A stretch of 13,292 bases of DNA from JANSXG01 sp965652425 (GTDB taxonomy: Bacteria; Planctomycetota; Phycisphaerae; Phycisphaerales; UBA1924), in the NCBI GenBank assembly GCA_965652425.1, contig CBFGVX010000081.1:1-13292 (forward strand), read 5' to 3'. Positions 1 to 4,963 of the stretch are shown piece by piece (positions within the stretch are counted from its first letter, which is position 1; each line of letters starts with the position of its first letter). The position numbers were made by a program, and so were the translations under genes. Below the pieces are notes generated by a model, which saw only the letters and a list, made by a program, of their open reading frames with translations, was not told the origin of the DNA and did no database searches.

Positions 1-183
1 GACTACCGCGAAGTCGGCGGCATCAAAATGCCCTTCAAGTCCAAGCTCGAATACCCCGCCATGAGCATGAGCCAGGAACTCACCATCTCCAGCATCGAGG
101 TCGACAAGGACATCGACGCCAAGCTCTTCGAGGTCCCCGAGGAGATCAAGCAGCTCCAAGAACAGGACAAACCCGCCGGCTGA
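1..183 (+). CDS. C-terminal 60 residues of a probably exported protein (5' end outside the window)
   Basis: The frame is open from the first base and ends in TGA at 181-183. The visible 60 residues begin DYREVGGIKMPFKSKLEYP and later read AKLFEVPEEIK. A 'YREVGGIKMPFK' strand followed by a run ending 'lF.vP' is typical of the C-terminal end of outer-membrane lipoprotein-sorting-like (LolA/LolB-fold) proteins and related planctomycete exported proteins; this is a resemblance from memory, not a search. The fragment contains no catalytic motif, so no function is assigned. The gene is followed after 24 bases by a strong hairpin terminator shared with the convergent thioredoxin gene, so it is the last gene of its transcript. 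That it is coding is well supported; the family is a guess. Confidence 0.7.
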   Translation, partial: DYREVGGIKMPFKSKLEYPAMSMSQELTISSIEVDKDIDAKLFEVPEEIKQLQEQDKPAG

Positions 184-207
184 TCTTCTTCAACACACCG
201 CGCAGGA

Positions 208-237
208 AAAAAGCACCGGACAAATCCGGTGCTTTTT
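208..237. terminator. Bidirectional intrinsic terminator
   Basis: A perfect 13-bp inverted repeat has arms at 208-220 and 225-237, with the 4-base loop caaa. The GC core is gcaccgga/tccggtgc, with A runs on the left and T runs on the right. Read in either direction it gives a hairpin followed by U residues. It lies between two convergent genes and should end both transcripts. Confidence 0.9.
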
Positions 238-258
238 CGTTTCTCTCAGCCCCGCCCG

Positions 259-924
259 TCACCGCGTGGCGGGAGAAGTCGTCTCAGTCTTCTTTTCTTT
301 CTCGGCCTTCTCGATCTCGATGAGCCGCTTCATCGCGTCCTCGACATTCGTCGACGAGATCCCCGCCGCGCGGATCACGCCCTTCGAGTCCACCAGCACA
401 TAGTACGGCCACCACTGCACCCCGTACGCACCAGCGGTCTTGTCGTCCAGATCCATCGCCGTCGGGATGGTCATGCCCACGCGATCCGCCGTCGCTTCCA
501 TCTTGTCCCCGCCGCGCGTGTTGCACACCGCGATGACGCGAATCTCGTCTTCGTACTTCTCCGCCAGCGCGCTCACCTTCGGAGCCGCCGCGAGACACGG
601 CGGGCACCAGGTTCCCCAGAAGTCGATCAGCACCGGCTTGCCCGCGTAGTCCTCGAACTTGCCCGATTCGACCGAGCCGGCGTTGTGCCAGTCGCCGATC
701 ACCAGATCCGTCGCCTTCTTGCCGACGATCGAGTTGATCTTCTCCCACTGCGCATCGTTGTTCGCCCAGAACCATTCCTTCGGGAAGTGCTCGTTGGGAA
801 CCGCCATCGACTTGTCCTGCACGGACTCGCTCGGCGGCGTGCCGGTGTCCTGCGTGGCGATCGCCGCCACCGCACCCATTGAGCAGCCAAGCACCGCAGC
901 CGTAAGAATTCGCTTGATCATCAT
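259..924 (-). CDS. TlpA/ResA-like exported thioredoxin-fold protein
   Basis: A 221-residue thioredoxin-fold protein. The N-terminus MMIKRILTAAVLG...AAIA is a Sec signal peptide (about residues 1-25) with basic residues and a hydrophobic core. Cys14 follows Leu-Gly, but the site is a poor lipobox, so cleavage by signal peptidase I is more likely. The thioredoxin domain covers about residues 75-205. It has the redox motif WCPPC (Cys107, Cys110) after VLIDFWGT, and a cis-proline strand WWPYYVLVDSKG. The sequence KPVLIDFWGTWCPPC is typical of the AlkC-TSA/Redoxin TlpA group, which reduces or oxidises thiols outside the cytoplasm, for example during cytochrome c maturation. The last 20 residues are Lys/Glu-rich. 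The start at 924 (or the adjacent ATG at 921) is set by AGGAGG at 935-930; the open frame extends upstream to 1029, but those residues do not look like protein. The substrate is unknown. Confidence 0.88.
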   Translation of the reverse strand: MMIKRILTAAVLGCSMGAVAAIATQDTGTPPSESVQDKSMAVPNEHFPKEWFWANNDAQWEKINSIVGKKATDLVIGDWHNAGSVESGKFEDYAGKPVLIDFWGTWCPPCLAAAPKVSALAEKYEDEIRVIAVCNTRGGDKMEATADRVGMTIPTAMDLDDKTAGAYGVQWWPYYVLVDSKGVIRAAGISSTNVEDAMKRLIEIEKAEKEKKTETTSPATR

Positions 925-929
925 CCGGT

Positions 930-935
930 CCTCCT
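930..935 (-). promoter_or_regulatory. Shine-Dalgarno AGGAGG deciding the thioredoxin start
   Basis: A perfect AGGAGG on the minus strand lies 5 bases before ATG 924 and 8 before ATG 921. This fixes the start there rather than at the in-frame start at 1029. Confidence 0.8.
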
Positions 936-953
936 GCATGAGAAAGTCTGCCG

Positions 954-973
954 ACGGGCGTTCAGACGCCCGT
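954..973. other. Perfect 8-bp inverted repeat upstream of the thioredoxin gene (operator or leader hairpin)
   Basis: The arms acgggcgt (954-961) and acgcccgt (966-973) are separated by tcag. The repeat lies 29 bases upstream of the thioredoxin start, in the divergent gap to the OsmC-like gene, and abuts the minus-strand hexamer TTGACA (978-973). It could be a repressor site or a hairpin in the leader. Nothing in the window identifies a binding protein. Confidence 0.45.
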
Positions 974-982
974 GTCAACACC

Positions 983-988
983 ATCATA
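983..988 (-). promoter_or_regulatory. Candidate -10 hexamer TATGAT for the thioredoxin gene
   Basis: The minus strand reads TATGAT at 988-983. Transcription would start near 976 and give a leader of about 50 bases holding the 954-973 hairpin and the Shine-Dalgarno. TTGACC at 1014-1009 is a possible -35, but its 20-base spacer is longer than ideal. The call is tentative. Confidence 0.35.
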
Positions 989-1044
989 GGACCATCCACT
1001 CCCACCCCGGTCAACTTCTTACCCACCACCCCCGATCACGGGCA

Positions 1045-1050
1045 TACCCT
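1045..1050 (+). promoter_or_regulatory. Weak candidate -10 (TACCCT) for the OsmC-like gene
   Basis: TACCCT ends 5 bases before ATG 1056, and no Shine-Dalgarno is visible. If real, the mRNA would start at or next to the A of the start codon. It is weaker than the similarly placed hexamers at 1508 and 12172. Confidence 0.3.
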
Positions 1051-1055
1051 TGCCC

Positions 1056-1475
1056 ATGAACCACGACACCCAAACCTCATCGCAAGCCGCCGCCGTCGGC
1101 CGCATCTCCATCGAAAACTACGCCACCGATGTCCAGACCCAGGGACACACCGTCCGCGTCGATCAGGGCTCGGATGTCGAAGGCGGACTCGATACCGGCC
1201 CCACACCCTTCGGATACCTCTACTCCGCCCTCGCCGCCTGCATGCTCATGACCGTCCGCGGCTACGCGGCACGAAAACAGTGGCCCCTCACCGGTGCCGA
1301 GATCCGCGTCTTCCCCACACGCGACAAATCCAAGGTCCTCGAATCCATTCGCATCGAGCTCGACCTCGAAGGCGACGACCTCACCGACGAACACATCGAG
1401 CGCCTCCGCGACATCGCCCTCAAATGCCCCGTCCACCGCTCCCTCGAAAAGGCGGTCGAAGTCCACCTCGCCTGA
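1056..1475 (+). CDS. OsmC/Ohr-family protein
   Basis: A 139-residue protein of the OsmC/YhfA superfamily, whose members are thiol-dependent peroxidases acting on organic hydroperoxides, or less well understood cytoplasmic relatives. Two motifs support the call. GPTPFGYLYSALAAC ends in Cys62, matching the '..P.e.l..alaaC' helix, and ALKCPVHRSLEK carries Cys124, matching the 'C.v...l' helix. These are the two cysteines that form the redox centre in OsmC proteins. The length fits the family, and there is no signal peptide, so the protein should be cytoplasmic. The start is taken as ATG 1056; TTG at 1050 is in frame, but ATG fits a leaderless start. Which subgroup (OsmC, Ohr or YhfA) cannot be settled here. 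The gene is divergent from the thioredoxin gene and 45 bases upstream of the DUF1801 gene on the same strand. Confidence 0.85.
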   Translation: MNHDTQTSSQAAAVGRISIENYATDVQTQGHTVRVDQGSDVEGGLDTGPTPFGYLYSALAACMLMTVRGYAARKQWPLTGAEIRVFPTRDKSKVLESIRIELDLEGDDLTDEHIERLRDIALKCPVHRSLEKAVEVHLA

Positions 1476-1507
1476 TCGAGGCAACCCGTAATCGCATCGG
1501 GCGACTG

Positions 1508-1513
1508 TACAAT
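1508..1513 (+). promoter_or_regulatory. -10 hexamer TACAAT placed for a leaderless mRNA
   Basis: TACAAT, preceded by TG, ends 7 bases before ATG 1521. The expected transcription start falls on or beside the A of the start codon, and no Shine-Dalgarno lies in between. I see no clear -35. This is one of the two best examples of the spacing pattern in the window. Confidence 0.55.
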
Positions 1514-1520
1514 CGCCCCC

Positions 1521-2114
1521 ATGCCCACCAAGCCCGCCACCGTTCAGGACTACCTCGCCTCCCTCCCCGAAGACCGGCGCGAGGCGCTTCAGGCCGTCCG
1601 CAAGGTCATCCTCAAGAATCTGCCCAAGGGCTACGAGGAAGGCATCCAGTACGGCATGATCGGCTACTTCGTGCCGCACTCGATCTACCCCGACGGATAC
1701 CACTGCGACCCCAAGCAGCCGCTCCCCTTCGGCGGGCTTGCCTCGCAGAAGAACCACATGAGCATGTACCTCTTCTGCCTCTACTGCGACCCCGAGGGCA
1801 AGGACCGCTTCGTCCGCGAGTGGAAGGCCACGGGAAAAAAACTTGATATGGGATCTTCCTGCATCCGCTTCAAAAAGCTCGAAGATGTCCCCCTCGATGT
1901 CCTCGGCGCCGCCATCAAGCGCACCCCCGTGAAGGACTTCATCGCCGTCTACGAAGCCAACACCAAACGCCCGACGAAGAAGACCGCTTCCAAGAAGACC
2001 ACGAAAAAGTCCGCGACCAAGAAAACAACCAAGAAGACCGACACCAAGAAGACAGTGGCGAAGAAGACAACGAAGAAAAAGGTCACGAAGAAGAAAACCA
2101 CCAAAAAACGCTGA
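1521..2114 (+). CDS. DUF1801 (YdhG-like) protein with a histone-H1-like Lys/Thr tail
   Basis: A 197-residue protein in two parts. Residues 1-148 match the DUF1801/YdhG fold, a frataxin-like alpha/beta domain: YLASLPEDRREALQAVRKVI near the start, then EGIQYGMIGYFVP, then KNHMSMYLFCLY, and KKLDMGSSCIRFKKLEDVPL near the end. Family members have been proposed as iron chaperones, but biochemistry is thin. Residues 149-197 are almost only Lys, Thr, Ala and Ser in KKT/KKTTKK repeats, like histone H1 C-terminal tails and bacterial Hc1- or AlgP-type DNA-binding tails. I infer that the tail binds nucleic acid or another polyanion. There is no signal peptide. The start at 1521 is the first ATG and lies 7 bases after TACAAT. 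The gene is followed by palindromic repeats rather than a U-run terminator. Domain call firm; function unknown. Confidence 0.85.
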   Translation: MPTKPATVQDYLASLPEDRREALQAVRKVILKNLPKGYEEGIQYGMIGYFVPHSIYPDGYHCDPKQPLPFGGLASQKNHMSMYLFCLYCDPEGKDRFVREWKATGKKLDMGSSCIRFKKLEDVPLDVLGAAIKRTPVKDFIAVYEANTKRPTKKTASKKTTKKSATKKTTKKTDTKKTVAKKTTKKKVTKKKTTKKR

Positions 2115-2124
2115 CGCTCCACCT

Positions 2125-2163
2125 CCTTCTCCCCTCGCGGGAGAAGGTGGCCGCGCAGCGGCC
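2125..2163. repeat. Tandem-hairpin intergenic repeat (REP-like, family C)
   Basis: Two adjacent perfect inverted repeats. The first is ccttctccc (2125-2133) with gggagaagg (2139-2147) around a 5-base loop. The second is ggccgc (2149-2154) with gcggcc (2158-2163) around gca. The run then continues into gatgaagggg. This double-hairpin design is a familiar dispersed repeat of GC-rich bacterial genomes. It lies just 3' of the DUF1801 gene and may protect or end its mRNA. Confidence 0.7.
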
Positions 2164-2217
2164 GGATGAAGGGGCGGCCCGAACCTTCCAGCGATCAAAG
2201 CCCTGCTGAAACAAGAG

Positions 2218-2271
2218 CCCTGAGCGCGAGCTCAGGGTCCCGAGCATCCCGCGAGCCAATGCTCACCGCGC
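2218..2271. repeat. Dispersed palindromic repeat A, copy 1
   Basis: 54 bases, matching 6266-6319 at 49 of 54 positions; the first 32 are identical. Its head is a hairpin with arms ccctgagc and gctcaggg around gcga (2218-2237). It covers the stop codon (2263-2265) of the minus-strand membrane-protein gene, so the element has been inserted at, or has replaced, the end of that gene. Confidence 0.8.
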
Positions 2272-2724
2272 CGAGAAGTTTCCGTTCGTGTAAATGAGGT
2301 AATGACCAGAAAACGGCCTCGCGCGACGCCGCACCTCATGCGGCACGCCGCTCGCCCGAATCTCTCGTACGAACACTCGGTCTTCGACGCCGAACCAAGT
2401 CTCCCCGGCAATCACCGGAATCACGATCCAGCCTGCTGCCATCAGCAGCGTCACGCGAAGACACCGGCCCTTCACCGTCCTCGCGAGGTGAGCGATGAAG
2501 CCGAAGAAGAGCACCACCGCGAACGCGTGCAAGCCCCACGCAGGCGGCGTCAGCCCGAACGATCCCGCTCGTTCACCCATGCCGTACCACGCGGTCATCA
2601 CCGCGAAGATCGAACCGAGCGCCAGCAGCGTCACGATCGTCACACGCTGCGAATGATCCATCAGCAGCCACATCACCAGGGAGATGACCGCCATGCCCAA
2701 TGCCGTAGAGAGTTGCTGATTCAA
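2263..2724 (-). CDS. Small four-helix membrane protein, unknown function
   Basis: A 153-residue hydrophobic protein that I do not recognise. Four membrane segments are visible at about residues 5-23 (STALGMAVISLVMWLL), 27-46 (VTIVTLLALGSIFAVMTAWY), 64-81 (GLHAFAVVLFFGFIAHLA) and 90-107 (LLMAAGWIVIPVIAG). A hydrophilic, Arg-rich tail of about 45 residues follows. The start is TTG 2724, chosen because AAGGAG ends 8 bases before it and a TATAGT hexamer lies just upstream. The frame stays open to an ATG at 2814, but that extension runs through palindromic repeat B and is unlikely to be protein. The stop codon lies inside repeat A, so the last residues may be recent. The gene stands alone between two repeat clusters, downstream of and on the same strand as the ABC-F gene. 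Confidence 0.65.
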   Translation of the reverse strand: MNQQLSTALGMAVISLVMWLLMDHSQRVTIVTLLALGSIFAVMTAWYGMGERAGSFGLTPPAWGLHAFAVVLFFGFIAHLARTVKGRCLRVTLLMAAGWIVIPVIAGETWFGVEDRVFVREIRASGVPHEVRRRARPFSGHYLIYTNGNFSAR

Positions 2725-2732
2725 TCTGGTCT

Positions 2733-2738
2733 CTCCTT
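2733..2738 (-). promoter_or_regulatory. Shine-Dalgarno AAGGAG deciding a TTG start
   Basis: AAGGAG on the minus strand lies 8 bases before TTG 2724. It is the only good ribosome site in the region and argues for the TTG start. Confidence 0.6.
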
Positions 2739-2749
2739 TGAGCCGTCGA

Positions 2750-2755
2750 ACTATA
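2750..2755 (-). promoter_or_regulatory. Candidate -10 TATAGT for the small membrane protein gene
   Basis: TATAGT at 2755-2750 on the minus strand, preceded by TTG. Transcription starting near 2743 would give a leader of about 20 bases with the Shine-Dalgarno. No -35 is seen; that position falls at the edge of repeat B. Confidence 0.4.
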
Positions 2756-2776
2756 CAAAATGCCTTCGCCCGCATT

Positions 2777-2812
2777 TGGTGCCACTGGCGGCTCGCCCGC
2801 CAGTGCCGGGCC
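2777..2812 (+). repeat. Dispersed palindromic repeat B, copy 1
   Basis: 36 bases identical to 6322-6357. The arms gccactggcgg and ccgccagtg are separated by a short loop ctcgc, followed by ccgggcc. It is paired with an inverted copy at 2896-2923. Confidence 0.85.
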
Positions 2813-2895
2813 ATCCGTGCCGCGACTCACATCGGATCGCTGCACGCACGCCAGTCCCTCCGCAATCCAGTCGTGCCACGGCTCGCACCGCCTCG

Positions 2896-2923
2896 CACTG
2901 GCGGTCAAGCCGCCAGTGGCACC
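2896..2923 (-). repeat. Dispersed palindromic repeat B, inverted copy
   Basis: The reverse complement reads ggtgccactggcgg, then a loop, then ccgccagtg, matching copy 1 apart from the loop and edge. It begins 4 bases past the stop codon of the ABC-F gene, in the position of a 3' hairpin for that mRNA, though without a T run. Confidence 0.8.
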
Positions 2924-2927
2924 TATC

Positions 2928-4838
2928 TCAAACCCGCTCCTCCAGCTCCGCCCACCGCGCATACAACCGGTCCCGCTCCTTCTGCGCCTCCCCCAGCTTC
3001 ACCCCGATCTCCGCCAGCTTCTTGTGATCCGCCAGCACCTCCGGCGTTCCGATCTGCGCCTGCAGCGCATCCACCTTCGCCTCCGCCGCCTCGATGGACT
3101 TCTCCATCGTCTCCAGCTCATGCTTCTCGGTGAAACTCAGCTTCTTCTTGATCGGTTCGACCGGCTTCGGCTCGGGTGCCTGTGCCTTCGGGCCGCCGCT
3201 CTTCGCCGCCCTGGCCTTCTCCTTCTCCTCCGCCCGCGTGATCGTGTGCCACTGCTGGTAGTCCGCGAAGTACCGCGACCCGCCCTCGCCATCGAGCGCG
3301 AGCACCTTCGTCGCCAGCCGGTCCAGCATCGCCCGGTCGTGCGTCACCAAGACGATCGCGCCCGGGAACTCCTCCAGACTCTCTTCCAGCACCTCCAGCG
3401 ACGCCAGGTCCAGATCGTTCGTCGGCTCGTCCAGAATCAGCACATCCGCCGGCTCCAGCATGAGCTTGGCGATGTGCACCCGCGCCTGCTCGCCGCCCGA
3501 CAGGTTCTTGATCGGCGTGCGAAGCTGGTGCTTCGTGAACAGGAACATCTCCGCCCAGGTCGCGATGTGCAGCATCTGCCCGCGGTACACCACCCCGTCG
3601 CTCGGCGACAGCGTCTCGCCCAGCGTCTTGTCGGGGTCCAGCTCCGTGCGGTGCTGGCTGAACAGCACCATCCGCAGCTTCTCCGCCCGCTGGATCACGC
3701 CCAGATCCGGCGTGCCCTTCGGCAGCGCCTTCTTCGTGTCCTCGTCCTCTTTCAGCATCGCCGCCGTCGGCGCATCGCTCTCGATCTCGCCCATCAGCAT
3801 CCGGATCAGCGTGCTCTTGCCCGACCCGTTCGGACCCATCAGCCCCAGGATCGACCCCGGCGTGAGCATCACATCCAGCCCGTCGAACAGCGTCTTCTCG
3901 CCGTACGACTTGCGCAAACCGCGCCCGACCAGCAGCTTCTGCGTCTCGCGCCCGGTCGCCGTGAAGTCGATCCGCGCCGACTTCTGCGTCGCGTTGCGCA
4001 TCCGCAGCTCCGCGAGCTGGTCCATCCGCTCGTAGCTCGCATCGATGCGGCTCTTGCTCTTGGTCCTTCTCGCCTTCGCCCCACGCGACAGCCAGCGCAG
4101 ATCCTCGCGCACCTGGTTGCTCAGCGACCGCTCGTGCTCCGCCTGCGCCTCCAGAAACTCCGTCTTGCGCTTGAGGAACTCCGCGTAGTTCCCCTTCACC
4201 GAGAAGGTCCCCTCCGGGTACGCCCGCGACAGATCCACGATCCGCGTCGCCGTCTGCTCCAGAAACGCCCGGTCGTGCGTCACGCTGATCGACGCGAAGT
4301 CACCCGTGCTCAGGACCTCCTCCAGCCAGTCGATCCCCTCCACATCCAGATGGTTCGTCGGCTCGTCGAGCATGAGCAGGTCCGGCTCCAACGCCAGCCC
4401 CCGCGCGATCGACAGCCGCTTGCGCTGTCCGCCCGACAGCTTCGTGCACTCGGTGTCCAGCAGGTCCCCCAGCTCGCACCGGTACAGCGTCATGTCCGCC
4501 GCGATCTCGAACTCGTGCGCATCGTGCAGGTGCCCGATCACCCCGTCCGCCGCCGCCCTCGCCAGCGCGTCCACCACCGCCGAGCGCACCGTCGCCCCCG
4601 CCTCGAACACATCCGCCTGAGGCACATACGCCGCGATCAGCCCCCGCCGCGGCAAGACCTCGCCCTCCTCCGCCTCCTCCAGCCCGGCCAGAATCTTCAC
4701 CAGCGTGCTCTTGCCCGCCCCGTTCGGCCCGATCAGCGCAATCCGCTCCCGCTCATCGACCTGAAACGACACGCCGGAGAACAGCAGCCGGGTCGCAAAG
4801 TGCTTCGAGATGTCACGGGCAGTCAGCAGTGGGGGCAT
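2928..4838 (-). CDS. uup: ABC-F ATPase, Uup type
   Basis: A 636-residue soluble protein with two ATP-binding domains and no membrane segment. Domain 1 has GPNGAGKS (37-44), signature LSGGQ (134-138), LMLDEP with Glu159 and switch His188. The linker at about 218-290 is charged. Domain 2 has GPNGSGKS (335-342), LSGGE (447-451), LILDEP with Glu471 and His500. A charged stretch leads to a C-terminal coiled coil (about 565-636) starting KKKLSFTEKHELE. That coiled coil marks the Uup branch; E. coli Uup is about the same length. ABC-F proteins act on ribosomes, and Uup is also linked to transposon excision and branched DNA. All catalytic residues are present. Domain 2 has about 28 extra residues after Walker A (353-380). 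The start ATG 4838 (MPPLLTARDISKHF) is preferred to the upstream in-frame start at 4892, because TATGAT lies 9 bases before it. Confidence 0.92.
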   Translation of the reverse strand: MPPLLTARDISKHFATRLLFSGVSFQVDERERIALIGPNGAGKSTLVKILAGLEEAEEGEVLPRRGLIAAYVPQADVFEAGATVRSAVVDALARAAADGVIGHLHDAHEFEIAADMTLYRCELGDLLDTECTKLSGGQRKRLSIARGLALEPDLLMLDEPTNHLDVEGIDWLEEVLSTGDFASISVTHDRAFLEQTATRIVDLSRAYPEGTFSVKGNYAEFLKRKTEFLEAQAEHERSLSNQVREDLRWLSRGAKARRTKSKSRIDASYERMDQLAELRMRNATQKSARIDFTATGRETQKLLVGRGLRKSYGEKTLFDGLDVMLTPGSILGLMGPNGSGKSTLIRMLMGEIESDAPTAAMLKEDEDTKKALPKGTPDLGVIQRAEKLRMVLFSQHRTELDPDKTLGETLSPSDGVVYRGQMLHIATWAEMFLFTKHQLRTPIKNLSGGEQARVHIAKLMLEPADVLILDEPTNDLDLASLEVLEESLEEFPGAIVLVTHDRAMLDRLATKVLALDGEGGSRYFADYQQWHTITRAEEKEKARAAKSGGPKAQAPEPKPVEPIKKKLSFTEKHELETMEKSIEAAEAKVDALQAQIGTPEVLADHKKLAEIGVKLGEAQKERDRLYARWAELEERV

Positions 4839-4847
4839 AGGGCGGGA

Positions 4848-4853
4848 ATCATA
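4848..4853 (-). promoter_or_regulatory. -10 hexamer TATGAT close to the uup start
   Basis: TATGAT at 4853-4848 on the minus strand ends 9 bases before ATG 4838, predicting a leader of about 2-3 bases. There is no Shine-Dalgarno between them. The hexamer is close to consensus. Confidence 0.5.
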
Positions 4854-4951
4854 CGCCCGTTCGCAATGCGTGATTTTCACTTTCGTGAGCACTCGGCCTC
4901 CAAACCCCTATCCGAACGCCCGAGATCGCGATTACGCTTCCCCGTATTGTG

Positions 4952-4957
4952 AAGGAG
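4952..4957 (+). promoter_or_regulatory. Shine-Dalgarno AAGGAG deciding the start at 4964
   Basis: AAGGAG lies 6 bases before ATG 4964. An in-frame GTG at 4949 would put this site inside the gene, so ATG 4964 is preferred. Possible -10 hexamers are TACGCT (4933-4938), which would keep the site in the mRNA, and TATTGT (4945-4950), which would leave almost no leader. Confidence 0.65.
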
Positions 4958-4963
4958 TTCATC

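Noticed and set aside
925..1029. N-terminal extension of the TlpA-like protein
   Set aside because: It would bury the signal peptide behind 35 residues and ignore the perfect AGGAGG at 935-930.
2125..2275. Possible CRISPR array among the palindromes near 2.1-2.3 kb
   Set aside because: The repeats differ from one another and there are no regularly spaced identical units or nearby cas genes.
2725..2814. N-terminal extension of the small membrane protein
   Set aside because: It is translated through palindromic repeat B; a Shine-Dalgarno and a -10 hexamer point to TTG 2724.
2760..4952. A 730-codon plus-strand frame opposite uup
   Set aside because: It is Arg/Leu/Gln/His-rich with no domain, while the minus strand encodes a complete ABC-F protein.
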